NCBI GenBank assembly: GCA_001897525.1
Contig: MKTB01000037.1
Span: forward strand, 62,001 to 126,000
DNA length: 64,000 bases
Source of the DNA: Bacteroidetes bacterium 43-16
GTDB lineage: Bacteria > Bacteroidota > Bacteroidia > Chitinophagales > Chitinophagaceae
Reading direction: 5' to 3'
The notes below the pieces were generated by a model. That model was not told the DNA's origin. It did not search any database and saw only the letters and a list, made by a program, of their open reading frames with translations. Both the position numbers and the translations under genes were made by a program. Of the stretch, positions 25,269 to 33,656 are shown piece by piece (position 1 is the first letter of the stretch; each line of letters starts with the position of its first letter).

Positions 25269-26174
25269 TTAATTGAAAGATAATGTGGCCCCTTTTGCCC
25301 CAACTTCCATTGTATATACTCCTCCCAGGCAGAGCGGCCAGTTTTCATCAATATGCCCGCTTGGGAAATCAAAGGCCAAAGGTACGCCAAGCGATCCGAA
25401 ATGATGATTCAGTATCTCATATATATTTTGTCCGAAAGGCCTGGTAGTATCCTCCATATCCGTAAAGCCGCCGCAGACTACACCTGCAAGATGGTCAAAA
25501 GCCCCGGCACGCTTTAAATTATAGAGCATACGGTCAACATTATATAAGTGCTCCCCGATGTCTTCAATAAACAAGATCTTCCCGCGACTGTTCATGGCAG
25601 AGGCCGAGCCGGAAAGGTGGGCCAGCATGGCCAGGTTACCCCCGATCAATATACCGGCAGCCTTTCCGCGTACATTATATTTATTGGCAGGAGCCTGGTA
25701 GCTCACCGCTTTCCCGATAAGGATCTGTTTATAGACCTTCAGGAAGTCTTTTTTTACATTTTCCGATGTGAAACTGCTGCACATAGGACCATGCAGGCTG
25801 GCAATGCCATAATTACTCTGGATATGGCTGTGGATAACGGTGACATCACTGAAGCCGCAGATCCATTTAGGTGCCTGCACAAATTGAGTAAAGTCTAGCC
25901 CGTCAATAATCCGGCTCATACCATATCCCCCTCTTCCCATTAATATAGCCGAGACCCCGGGGTCGTCCAGGAATTGTTGCAGGTCTTTTAGCCTTAGCTC
26001 ATCGGGAGCCGAGAAGTAATTATCACTCTCTGCTACCGTCGCGCCTATAAGCACCTTAAAACCCCAGCCCTCCAGCTGTTTCCGGGCTTCCAGCACTACC
26101 GCTTTATCGATATAACCGGCCGGGCAGGTAATCGCTATAGTATCTCCTTTTTTAAGCGACTTAGGTATTTGCAT
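25269..26174 (-). CDS. Muramoyltetrapeptide LD-carboxypeptidase (S66 family)
   Basis: A 301-residue serine peptidase that removes the terminal D-Ala from peptidoglycan tetrapeptides, as LdcA does in wall recycling. Family features: KKGDTIAITCPAG near the N-terminus, MGRGGYGMSRIID (about 83-95), the catalytic Ser in GFSDVT (about 110), the Glu in FIEDIGEH (about 208) and the His in FPSGHIDENWPL (about 278). No signal peptide, consistent with cytoplasmic recycling. I chose the ATG at 26174 because it opens MQIPKSLKKGD; the frame extends 16 codons to 26222, adding residues that do not fit the family. It is divergent from the next lipoprotein gene. Confidence 0.88.
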   Translation of the reverse strand: MQIPKSLKKGDTIAITCPAGYIDKAVVLEARKQLEGWGFKVLIGATVAESDNYFSAPDELRLKDLQQFLDDPGVSAILMGRGGYGMSRIIDGLDFTQFVQAPKWICGFSDVTVIHSHIQSNYGIASLHGPMCSSFTSENVKKDFLKVYKQILIGKAVSYQAPANKYNVRGKAAGILIGGNLAMLAHLSGSASAMNSRGKILFIEDIGEHLYNVDRMLYNLKRAGAFDHLAGVVCGGFTDMEDTTRPFGQNIYEILNHHFGSLGVPLAFDFPSGHIDENWPLCLGGVYTMEVGAKGATLSFN

Positions 26175-26198
26175 ACTTTGCGTTTTAGATTCAGGTAT

Positions 26199-26206
26199 CA
26201 AAAATA
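26199..26206 (-). promoter_or_regulatory. -7 box (TATTTTTG) for the LD-carboxypeptidase gene
   Basis: Minus-strand TATTTTTG fits TAnnTTTG and lies 24 bases before the chosen ATG at 26174. It falls inside the longer version of the reading frame, which supports the shorter start. Confidence 0.4.
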
Positions 26207-26268
26207 AAAAATACTGCGACAATGGAAGCGGTAATTATTCCGGCAAAAGATTTCTACACGCCTTTAAG

Positions 26269-26276
26269 TATATTTG
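26269..26276 (+). promoter_or_regulatory. -7 box (TATATTTG) 6 bases before the 26283 gene
   Basis: Exact TAnnTTTG match. Six bases separate it from the ATG at 26283, pointing to a leaderless or nearly leaderless message. No -33 element at the usual distance. Confidence 0.45.
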
Positions 26277-26282
26277 CAGGCT

Positions 26283-26759
26283 ATGAAATGGAAAAATTAT
26301 TTTATCCTGTCTGCCCTGGCACTTTCTGTGGCGGGGATGAGCTCCTGTGAAGAGGAAGCAAAACCTGTAAAAAACGACCTGCCCAAGTTAAAGGTATGGC
26401 AAGTGGCCGCTCCGGGTACAGAGGTGGCTCATTATGTAAAGGCTATAGAAGAAGATAAACTGAACAATGGAAAGTTTGAGGTGAGCATTAAGCCCAATGA
26501 TTCTACTGCCGCCAATGGTTCTTTTGATATCCATATAAAAGCCAGTGCTTTCGACGAAAACCTGGTAAAGACTTTCCCGAAATGGTATGAGAACAACGTG
26601 GTGCAACCCATTATCAAGCCTGTAGACAGCCTTAAATATGGTGCCATAATCGGTTTTGATCCCGGGGACGGTACTTTTAACGAGATCTATATGGTCAGCT
26701 ATGAGCAGGGGGAGCTGAAGTTTGCACAAACAAAAATGTATTATCAGCCGGCAAAGTAA
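26283..26759 (+). CDS. Lipoprotein of unknown function
   Basis: A 158-residue lipoprotein. The signal peptide ends in the lipobox MSSC (Cys near residue 24) followed by acidic residues. The mature part has strands such as FEVSIKPND, FDIHIKASAFD and GAIIGFDPGDG but I recognise no named domain. A TTG three codons upstream is less likely than the ATG at 26283. It is followed 44 bases later by a small membrane protein that has its own -7 box. Function unknown. Confidence 0.7.
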   Translation: MKWKNYFILSALALSVAGMSSCEEEAKPVKNDLPKLKVWQVAAPGTEVAHYVKAIEEDKLNNGKFEVSIKPNDSTAANGSFDIHIKASAFDENLVKTFPKWYENNVVQPIIKPVDSLKYGAIIGFDPGDGTFNEIYMVSYEQGELKFAQTKMYYQPAK

Positions 26760-26767
26760 AAATGTTT

Positions 26768-26775
26768 TAACTTTG
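26768..26775 (+). promoter_or_regulatory. -7 box (TAACTTTG) for the small membrane protein gene
   Basis: Exact TAnnTTTG match 28 bases before the ATG at 26804 and 8 bases after the preceding stop. No TTTG at 19-20 bases upstream. Confidence 0.4.
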
Positions 26776-26803
26776 CCGCATTATTTAATATAATCATATT
26801 GTT

Positions 26804-27019
26804 ATGAAGCGTCTGTTGGTATTACTGGTAGTGATTTTAGCTTCTTCTGCTTCCATCTGGGCCCAGGGTTGTGCGGTGTGTACAAAGACTGCGGCCAGCT
26901 TAGGCGACAATGCCGCCAAAAGCCTGAATCTTGGCATTTTGTACCTGGCTGCCATCCCGGTAAGCTTTATGGGTACTGTGGCTTATTTATGGTATAAGCG
27001 CAGCAAAAGGGCCAGCTAA
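26804..27019 (+). CDS. Small membrane protein with an N-terminal Cys pair (71 aa)
   Basis: Residues 1-21 are a signal-like segment ending in WAQ; if cleaved, the mature protein starts GCAVCTKTAASLG, with two Cys spaced CxxC. A membrane segment spans about residues 44-62, followed by a basic end (YKRSKRAS) expected in the cytoplasm. Short proteins with this layout are conserved in Bacteroidota, but I know of no established function. The Cys pair could bind a metal or be redox-active. It converges with dgt, 3 bases apart. Confidence 0.65.
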   Translation: MKRLLVLLVVILASSASIWAQGCAVCTKTAASLGDNAAKSLNLGILYLAAIPVSFMGTVAYLWYKRSKRAS

Positions 27020-27022
27020 ATT

Positions 27023-28414
27023 TTAAAATGCTTTTATCGTGATCCCTGTAATTTTTCTGTAAAGATCAATTGCATAAATATCGGTCATGCCGGAGATAAA
27101 GTCTGTAACAGATTGCACATTCTGATACAGGCTATTTTCTTTATGGTCTATAGGGAATTGCTTCGGGATTAACTGTAATACTTTGCCGGACCTGGTCTCC
27201 CCTGGTTTCAAGAGGGCCTGTATAAAAATATCTAAAAGGTCACCGATCACCTGGTAACCTGCAATTTCTATTTCCACTACAGTCCTGTGCTGGTAAATAC
27301 GCTCATAGGAGATCTGGTCTATCTTTTGCAACAAGGGAAGGTATTGCTCCGGCAACACGTCAATAAGCGAGGCCTGTAAATTGCCCTGCAATAATGTTGT
27401 CTCCTGATTAATAAATGCCTCTGTACACAATCCTACCATACGGCTGATCCATACGGCCCGCAAGTATTGTACTTTCTGGTTGGGGTCGATCAGCGCCTCA
27501 AGATTGCCCTGTATTCTTTCCGTATTCTGGTAAGCCGTATCGTCATCAAAAAACGGCAGGAAGAGCGCTTCGACTTCCGGGTAGCTCAAAATGCCCAGGC
27601 GGTGTGCATCTTCTATATCAATTACCCTGTAGCAAATATCATCTGCTGCTTCGGTCAGGTACACAAAGGGATGCCGTACATAGACTTCTCCTGTTTCAAA
27701 GCCCGGCTGTTTAAAGAGGCCCAGCTGCGCGGCAATCGTTTGCCAGCGGCTCAGCTCGCTATCAAAAAAGCCTGATTTCTTTTTACTGATCATGCCCGAT
27801 TGTTTATCAAAACCGTCTATGGAGCGACAGGGATATTTCACAATACTGGCCAGGGTGGTCTGGGTAATATTATAGGCGGTCTTCTTTTCTGCGAAGGCAT
27901 GGGTCAGGATCCGGAAGGCATTGCTGTTGCCTTCAAACTTTGTAAAGTCGGCCCATTGATTTTCGGACATGGCATCGGTAAAAATGCTCCGGGTAGTGGT
28001 ATCTAATTCTGTGAAGTAGCTGCGAATGGCATATTCACCGGAATGACCAAAAGGTGGATTGCCGATATCATGTGCCAGGCAAGCTGATGAGATCACGGAA
28101 GAAAGCTCATGCCGGTAAAAGCTGGCAAAAGCCTGTCCATGCTGACTTTCATACTTCTCTGCGATGATCCTTCCTACTGCGGTACCCAGGCTACGCCCCA
28201 CAGAAGCTACTTCTAAGCTATGGGTAAGCCTGTTGTGCACAAATGCCGGGCCGGGCAAAGGGAAGACCTGCGTTTTGTTTTGCAGGCGGCGAAATGCCGA
28301 AGAAAAAATGATCCTGTCGTAGTCTTTAATAAAGGAAGTCCTTAACTCATCTGTTGAAACATTAGTATCTGTATCTATTGATCTCTGGTCGCTGTACAGC
28401 GAAGCCCATTGCAT
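27023..28414 (-). CDS. dgt: Deoxyguanosine triphosphate triphosphohydrolase (Dgt)
   Basis: A 463-residue HD-domain enzyme that removes triphosphate from dGTP and, in many bacteria, other dNTPs. The metal-binding residues are in NRLTHSLEVASVG (first His) and CLAHDIGNPPFGHSG (His-Asp pair), all present. AFRRLQNKTQVFPL is the usual N-terminal Dgt helix. The length is typical of the dNTPase group. I prefer the ATG at 28414 (starting MQWASLYS); another ATG lies four codons upstream at 28426. Minus-strand TATTTTCG at 28448-28455 is one mismatch from a -7 box. It controls nucleotide pools and may help limit phage DNA synthesis, but there is no defence-type neighbour. Confidence 0.94.
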   Translation of the reverse strand: MQWASLYSDQRSIDTDTNVSTDELRTSFIKDYDRIIFSSAFRRLQNKTQVFPLPGPAFVHNRLTHSLEVASVGRSLGTAVGRIIAEKYESQHGQAFASFYRHELSSVISSACLAHDIGNPPFGHSGEYAIRSYFTELDTTTRSIFTDAMSENQWADFTKFEGNSNAFRILTHAFAEKKTAYNITQTTLASIVKYPCRSIDGFDKQSGMISKKKSGFFDSELSRWQTIAAQLGLFKQPGFETGEVYVRHPFVYLTEAADDICYRVIDIEDAHRLGILSYPEVEALFLPFFDDDTAYQNTERIQGNLEALIDPNQKVQYLRAVWISRMVGLCTEAFINQETTLLQGNLQASLIDVLPEQYLPLLQKIDQISYERIYQHRTVVEIEIAGYQVIGDLLDIFIQALLKPGETRSGKVLQLIPKQFPIDHKENSLYQNVQSVTDFISGMTDIYAIDLYRKITGITIKAF

Positions 28415-28495
28415 GTGTTGTAGCATTGAATATTCTGTCGGTAATCTATGCGAAAATAGTATTTAATTCACAATACGTTCCATAAGGCCCGCAAA

Positions 28496-28522
28496 AAAGG
28501 GTTTGCGTAGCGCAAACCCTTT
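28496..28522 (-). terminator. Intrinsic terminator of the DUF937 gene
   Basis: A perfect 12-bp stem (28496-28507 with 28511-28522) around a 3-base loop, ending on the minus strand in six T residues, 23 bases after the stop. Confidence 0.9.
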
Positions 28523-28544
28523 CTGTAAGTAGATTTATTATTGT

Positions 28545-29141
28545 TTATTTCTTACCGAACATACCCATGATATCATCGATCACGCTGCCGTCTTTATCTT
28601 TATCGAGGAAGCCGGTAACCATACCAATGAGGCCACCACCACCGCCCTGGGTAGTATTGCCACCACCCATAGAGCCTGCAAGGCCACCGATCAGGTCGCC
28701 AAGACCGCCGGATTGGGTCACATTATTACTTTGCTTTTGTTTATTGAGGTAACTCATAACCAATGGTGCCAGCATGGCAATGATCGGGCCGATCTTATCC
28801 AGGCTGATGCCGGAAGATTTAGCCACCCCGTTTTCTACCGTACTCACTTTATCACCGAAAATATGGCCTAATATCTTGGATCCTTCCGACTGTACAGAAG
28901 CGCCGTTACCAAAAAATCCCTGGATGTTATCCAATACCGAAGGGTCATGCTGCGACAGGGCGGAGTTTAAAGACTCAGCTCCCTGTGCGTCCTGCGCGTT
29001 GCGGCCAAGGCCACCGAGGATCATCGGTAATGCAGCCTGCACTGCAGATACTGCCTGCCCCTGGTCCAGGCCGAATTGCTGGGAAATATTAGAGACGATC
29101 TGCTGACCGGCACTGCTATTTAAAAGATCGTTGATGTTCAT
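28545..29141 (-). CDS. DUF937-domain protein
   Basis: A 198-residue protein made of a helical N-terminal half (SSAGQQIVSNISQQFGLD, about residues 8-25, then repeated small helices to about 140) and a glycine-rich stretch (about 145-180) containing runs such as GGGNTTQGGGGGLIG, ending in a KDKDGSVIDDIMGMF helix. DUF937 proteins, related to the YidB family, have no established role. No signal peptide or membrane segment is seen. The gene forms its own unit and is close to a terminator. Confidence 0.83.
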   Translation of the reverse strand: MNINDLLNSSAGQQIVSNISQQFGLDQGQAVSAVQAALPMILGGLGRNAQDAQGAESLNSALSQHDPSVLDNIQGFFGNGASVQSEGSKILGHIFGDKVSTVENGVAKSSGISLDKIGPIIAMLAPLVMSYLNKQKQSNNVTQSGGLGDLIGGLAGSMGGGNTTQGGGGGLIGMVTGFLDKDKDGSVIDDIMGMFGKK

Positions 29142-29242
29142 ATTTAGTTTTTTGAGCTTGGGTGATTAAAAAATGAAGTTAAGCATTAGGCGCTGATCTG
29201 TTCTTTTAATCCCCGGAAATCACAATAAATTAACTAAAAATA

Positions 29243-30268
29243 TTATCTGTCAAAACTCAGGTCTTTGCTTAAGGTCTCGGGCAGCTCAGGCAGCTTTTTC
29301 CGCGGCATTAAGAAGGAGTTCAGTTCTGCTATTTCTTTAAAGATCATATGGCTTTCTGCCGCTGATTTCAGGTAGGCTGCGCCGGTACTGCCGCCGGTAC
29401 CCACACGCTTGCCGATGGCTCTTTGTACCATATGGATATGACGATAACGCCACAGGGACATTTGCTCGTCTATTTCCAGCAATTTATCCAGTAGTTCAAA
29501 GGGCAGGTGCAATAGGGGAAGATCCCTGTAGAGCATAATAAACAAGGCATTTTTTGTAGCCAGCTGGCTCAGTCTCCTGCCTTCGGGATAGTTTTCAGGG
29601 TTGATGAACAGGGCATCAAACACTTCCAGGTTGGCTTGCTCATTAGGTAATAATCCTGCAGCATATTCTGCGCGGTAGTGGTGCCAGAAGTCCTGCGTAT
29701 TCCAGTATTTTTCATGGTTGGCAAAAGGCATACGCTCCAGCCATCCGTTCAGTAAGACCATCAATGAGATTTCTGCTTCTGCATCTTTCACACGTTTGAT
29801 GTCTTTTTCATTCAGCTGGGATAAATAATATTCATGACCGAAACGATTGGCATATTCCAGGCCGAGTAATGCTTCCAGGATCTTGAATTGTATGCTCTGG
29901 AAGCCGGATGCCGGGCGCAGAAGGTCCCTGAAGTCCAGGAAGTCCAGTGGGGTCATGGTCTCCAGCACAGAGATCTGGGCCACGAGTATTTCAAGAATTT
30001 TAATGATCCTTTTTAAACGGCTGTTGGCATTAAAGATATCGGAGGAGTTGTCGGAAACATTGGGCTGCTTGAATATCTCGCGGACAATGTTCAGTTCGTG
30101 CAGTATTTGCTTGAACCAAAGTTCATAAGTCTGGTGGATAATGATAAAAAGCATTTCATCGTCTGCCCTGATGCCTTCTTTAGCACTTTCGGGGTCTTGC
30201 GCTTCCAGTATTTTATCTAATTGTAAGTATTCGCTGTAATAGACAGGGGGCCTGTTGTTCGTATCCAT
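29243..30268 (-). CDS. kynA: Tryptophan 2,3-dioxygenase
   Basis: A 341-residue heme enzyme that opens tryptophan to N-formylkynurenine, first step of kynurenine formation. FIIIHQTYELWFKQ (about residues 42-55) holds the active-site His; WRYRHIHMVQRAIG (about 270-283) holds the proximal heme His; GTGGSTGAAYL (about 287-297) covers the loop that binds the substrate ammonium. The helix SGFQSIQFKILE has Lys129 where characterised enzymes have Arg contacting the substrate carboxylate. It is the last gene of a minus-strand run with an MBL-fold hydrolase and nadE. No kynureninase, monooxygenase or formamidase is seen in the window. Confidence 0.93.
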   Translation of the reverse strand: MDTNNRPPVYYSEYLQLDKILEAQDPESAKEGIRADDEMLFIIIHQTYELWFKQILHELNIVREIFKQPNVSDNSSDIFNANSRLKRIIKILEILVAQISVLETMTPLDFLDFRDLLRPASGFQSIQFKILEALLGLEYANRFGHEYYLSQLNEKDIKRVKDAEAEISLMVLLNGWLERMPFANHEKYWNTQDFWHHYRAEYAAGLLPNEQANLEVFDALFINPENYPEGRRLSQLATKNALFIMLYRDLPLLHLPFELLDKLLEIDEQMSLWRYRHIHMVQRAIGKRVGTGGSTGAAYLKSAAESHMIFKEIAELNSFLMPRKKLPELPETLSKDLSFDR

Positions 30269-30363
30269 TATTGATTATGTCTTTGCTTGATTAGTTGCTT
30301 TGGTGTAAAAATAAAGAAAAATTGCGAAGTCCGTCGGCTAATGCTTCGGGCTTGCTTTACGGT

Positions 30364-31194
30364 TTAGAAGGAGATGAGCTGCTCCTTTATGCTGCCATCG
30401 TGGCTGGCATAAATGCCTGCGCAGGCCGGGTCTTCACTCATTTTTGCGATCCAGGCCAAGGCTCTTTTTGCTTTGCTTTTGCTGGTGGTGAGACCGGGCA
30501 GTATCATTTCCTTCCAGGAGCGCTGGCTGTAAGCTACATCGGCACATAAGAGTACAAAGCGCGCTCCCGATCTTACCAGTATTGAGGTGAGACCGGATGT
30601 ATGGCCGGGCGTAGAGATCAATAGCACGGAGCCGTCACTAAAGAGATCAAAGGCCAGTTGTTCCGGCCCGAATGTTGATGGCCGAAACGAAAAGGTTTCC
30701 AGCCGGGTACCGGACCACATACGGGAGGTATAGACGACGGGATTCGATCTGGCTGCTTTTAATTCTATGTCGCTGACCAGGATGCGTTGGGCATCGGATA
30801 AGGTCTCCAGGCCGCTGACATGGTCTGCATGCAGGTGGGTGAGTACCAGGTAATCTATATCTGAAGGGCTATAGCCCAGTTTGCTGAGTTGTTCTACTGC
30901 TGCCTTACCTTCCGGCAGTTCTACTTTCGACAGCATACTCTGCATCACCCCTAATGCTTTTACGGGCGAGGTCCTCACCTGCGGATGCCAGCCTGTATCT
31001 ACCAGGATGAGCCCTTTGGGATGTTCTATCAGGTAGCAGCTGAGCGGCAGGGAGATCCGGTGTCGCGAACTTCTGAAGATTCCCGTAAAGGCAAAGGGAT
31101 TGAGCCCCGATTCCCGGTAGGCCAATGCTTCATCGACCTTTGCAGAACCGCAATGCAAAATATGAATGTTGATGTTTGGGTTTGTGTTTTTCAT
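30364..31194 (-). CDS. Metallo-beta-lactamase-fold hydrolase (AHL lactonase-like)
   Basis: A 276-residue cytoplasmic MBL-fold enzyme. The zinc motif HLHADH is at about residues 118-123 (LTHLHADHVSGLE), a second His is in STPGHTSGLTS (about 198), and DVAYSQRSW plus the C-terminal SHDGS supply the remaining ligands, the pattern of the AttM/AiiA N-acyl homoserine lactonase group. The name is by similarity only; related enzymes hydrolyse other lactones or amides. It lies 6 bases downstream of nadE, so the two are translated from one message, and 95 bases upstream of the tryptophan dioxygenase. The context hints at tryptophan or NAD metabolism rather than quorum quenching. Confidence 0.83.
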   Translation of the reverse strand: MKNTNPNINIHILHCGSAKVDEALAYRESGLNPFAFTGIFRSSRHRISLPLSCYLIEHPKGLILVDTGWHPQVRTSPVKALGVMQSMLSKVELPEGKAAVEQLSKLGYSPSDIDYLVLTHLHADHVSGLETLSDAQRILVSDIELKAARSNPVVYTSRMWSGTRLETFSFRPSTFGPEQLAFDLFSDGSVLLISTPGHTSGLTSILVRSGARFVLLCADVAYSQRSWKEMILPGLTTSKSKAKRALAWIAKMSEDPACAGIYASHDGSIKEQLISF

Positions 31195-31200
31195 GCCCTT

Positions 31201-32880
31201 CTAGCTCAGGTATTTTCCCACAATAGGCATCCTCCTGCCCAGGCCAAAGGATTTTGGTGAAACGCGGATGATCGGGCAAAACTGGTTGCGTTTATACTCG
31301 TTCCTGTTAATCATGCCGATCACTCTTTTTACCAGGGCTGCCTCAAAACCGGCTTCTACCAGGTCCTGCGGGCTTTTCCTCAGTTCAACGTATTGATAGA
31401 TGATCGCATCCAGGATATTGTATTCGGGAAGGCTGTCGCTGTCTTTCTGGTCGGGCCTTAGCTCGGCAGAAGGGGGTTTGGTAATAATGTTCTCCGGGAT
31501 AATCGCTCCATTCCTGTTGATATACCGGCACAGGGCAAATACCTGCATTTTATACACATCGCCCAATACGGCAAGTCCCCCGGCCATATCACCATACAAG
31601 GTACCATAACCTGTTGCCAGTTCACTTTTGTTTGATGTATTTAAAAGAATATAATTGAATTTGTTGGCAATGGCCATCACCAGGTTGCCCCTGGTGCGGG
31701 ATTGTATATTTTCTTCTGCGATACCGAAAGGTAATCCGGCAAACAAAGGCTGCAGGCTGGATTCAAAGGCATCGTATATGGATTTTATGGGAATGATATC
31801 GTACCTGTTCTTCAGGTTTTCTGATAGCCTGACGGCATCGTCTACCGAATGGCCGGTAGAGAATTGTGAAGGCATCAGGATCGCATGTACATTATCCGCA
31901 CCCAAAGCTTCGCAGGCCAGGGCCAGGGTCAGCGCGCTGTCTATACCGCCGGAGCTGGCCACAATGGCTTTACGGAACCCCATCTTTTCAAAATATTCCC
32001 GGATACCCATTACCAATGCCTGGTGTATGCGGTCTATGTTCAGCTCGGGATCAAAGATCGCCGGGGAGAAAGGCAGTATGGGCAGATCTGCCACCGGTAG
32101 TTTTACCGTTTCCTGCCATTGGCCCTGCTCAAAGGTAAAGCCGGTCAGTTCTTCTTCGAAGTATTTGCCTTCATAGACCATATTGCCTTCGGCATCTGCG
32201 AGCAAAGAGCCGCCATCAAATATGATCTCGGTCTGGGAGCCTACGGTATTGCAATACAGCATCGGTAAGCCGTAACGCCGGCAGTTCTGGCTGATGGCCC
32301 AATAGCGGTCTTCTGCATGGGTATAATCAAAGGGGGAGGCACTCAGGTTGATCATCAGGTCGGGCTGCTGGGTGGCCAGTTTTTCCATAGGAGAAAAGCG
32401 GTACAAGGGGTCTTGTTCCATATCCCAGATGTCTTCGCAAATGGTAACGGCCAGTCTTAATCCTTTATAGGTGACGATATTCCAGTCGAAGGCCGGCTCA
32501 AAATACCGGTATTCATCAAAGATGTCGTAGTTGGGCAATAAGGTCTTGTTGATGACCTGTACTATTTTTTTATCGGCCAGAAAATAGGCGCTGTTGAATA
32601 GATTTTTACCCAACAGGTCCGGATTGCGGCTGGGAGCGCCTACCAGCACGGCTATACCCTCTGCCGCTGCTGCAATGGTATGCACGCTTTTGAGGCATTC
32701 ATCGATGAAATCTTCAAATTCTAAAAAATCCCGTGGCGGATAGCCGCAAACAGCGAGTTCGGGAAAAACGATCAACTCAGCATCTTGCTGCTTTGCTGTT
32801 TTTATGGCTGCAATAATTTTCCCGGTATTGTATTCAAAGTCGCCTATAATATAATTCTGCTGTGCTAAAAAGATGTTCAT
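31201..32880 (-). CDS. nadE: Glutamine-dependent NAD+ synthetase
   Basis: A 559-residue two-domain enzyme for the last step of NAD+ formation. Residues 1-260 form the nitrilase-type glutaminase with Glu in VFPELAVCGYPPRD, Lys in NKTLLPNYDIFDEYRYF and Cys in VTICEDIWD, all present. Residues ~285-559 are the ATP-dependent synthetase with the P-loop SSGGIDSALTLAL, a KSELATGYGTLYGDMAGG segment (ammonia and NAD site) and a basic C-terminal helix. Length and order are standard for the glutamine-using form. It is the first gene of a run with an MBL-fold hydrolase and tryptophan dioxygenase. NadE deamidates nothing else known. Confidence 0.96.
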   Translation of the reverse strand: MNIFLAQQNYIIGDFEYNTGKIIAAIKTAKQQDAELIVFPELAVCGYPPRDFLEFEDFIDECLKSVHTIAAAAEGIAVLVGAPSRNPDLLGKNLFNSAYFLADKKIVQVINKTLLPNYDIFDEYRYFEPAFDWNIVTYKGLRLAVTICEDIWDMEQDPLYRFSPMEKLATQQPDLMINLSASPFDYTHAEDRYWAISQNCRRYGLPMLYCNTVGSQTEIIFDGGSLLADAEGNMVYEGKYFEEELTGFTFEQGQWQETVKLPVADLPILPFSPAIFDPELNIDRIHQALVMGIREYFEKMGFRKAIVASSGGIDSALTLALACEALGADNVHAILMPSQFSTGHSVDDAVRLSENLKNRYDIIPIKSIYDAFESSLQPLFAGLPFGIAEENIQSRTRGNLVMAIANKFNYILLNTSNKSELATGYGTLYGDMAGGLAVLGDVYKMQVFALCRYINRNGAIIPENIITKPPSAELRPDQKDSDSLPEYNILDAIIYQYVELRKSPQDLVEAGFEAALVKRVIGMINRNEYKRNQFCPIIRVSPKSFGLGRRMPIVGKYLS

Positions 32881-32913
32881 TGTTTTCCCGGTTTACTTTA
32901 TGGTGTAAAATTA

Positions 32914-33654
32914 CTAGAATCTGCTCAAATCAATGTTTTGTGTATAGATCGCCTCAGTAGTATCGTTGACTGTATAAGGAATCTCTACGCGGAGTGTATG
33001 TTTATTGATGAGTTTCGATCTTATCAACTCTTCAGGGTACACACTGGTAGTAAGGATATGTTCTGTCACCTCTTTGGGTAATCCTATTTCTTGCCGGTTT
33101 AATGTATTCAGGTTAAAAACGGACAGTGTTTTTACTTTGTTGTCTTCCTGGCTCTCTTTATAGCTACTATTGGTCACTGAAACAAAATAAGGCAGCTTGG
33201 GCTCTTCGCTCACAAAAATCGCCCGGCCCAGGTAGTTTAAAAGTGTACCTTCTTTTTTATCGTACAAATAATAGTCTACCGGTGAGCAGCAACCCGAGAT
33301 CACTTTATTGACAAACAAAATGGTGCGGTCATATTCGTAGAAGAATACATGACCTATTCTACCGGTGAGTTCCAGCATATCTGTATCCAGTGTAAATAAT
33401 CTGTGCTCGCTGCCTTGCTTGTTTTTAAGGCTTAGCCAGGAGGAATCACAATTAAACGACCAGTAGACCACTGCTCCATCGGAAAGTTTTTTTTGGGTAC
33501 AATCTATAATTTCCGCAAGCATGGCTTTTCTTTCCTCATTGCATTTTTCCTCCACTGCAGGGGATGCCTGCGCTTCCTGCTTTGGCAGGCCGGAAGCTGC
33601 TTTGTGGTTGCAGGCAGCTAAAAGAAATATTATGATCACCAGGCTGTACTTCAT
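32914..33654 (-). CDS. Lipoprotein of unknown function, coupled to spmAB
   Basis: A 246-residue lipoprotein: signal peptide ending in LLAAC (Cys near residue 15), then a Ser/Ala/Lys-rich linker and a mostly beta-rich body with strands such as VVYWSFNCDSSWLS, GHVFFYEYDRTILF and TLRVEIPYTVNDT. I recognise no domain. The gene starts 2 bases after the stop of the fused SpmA-SpmB gene on the same strand, so it is likely translated from the same message. It precedes nadE by 33 bases. Function unknown. Confidence 0.6.
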   Translation of the reverse strand: MKYSLVIIIFLLAACNHKAASGLPKQEAQASPAVEEKCNEERKAMLAEIIDCTQKKLSDGAVVYWSFNCDSSWLSLKNKQGSEHRLFTLDTDMLELTGRIGHVFFYEYDRTILFVNKVISGCCSPVDYYLYDKKEGTLLNYLGRAIFVSEEPKLPYFVSVTNSSYKESQEDNKVKTLSVFNLNTLNRQEIGLPKEVTEHILTTSVYPEELIRSKLINKHTLRVEIPYTVNDTTEAIYTQNIDLSRF

Positions 33655-33656
33655 CG

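Noticed and set aside
27023-28414. dgt as a phage-defence dNTPase
   Set aside because: The protein looks like the ordinary chromosomal enzyme and lies among core genes.
28615-28700. Gly-rich repeat-like DNA in the DUF937 gene
   Set aside because: It is a low-complexity coding stretch (Gly, Asn, Thr), not an array; spacing is irregular.
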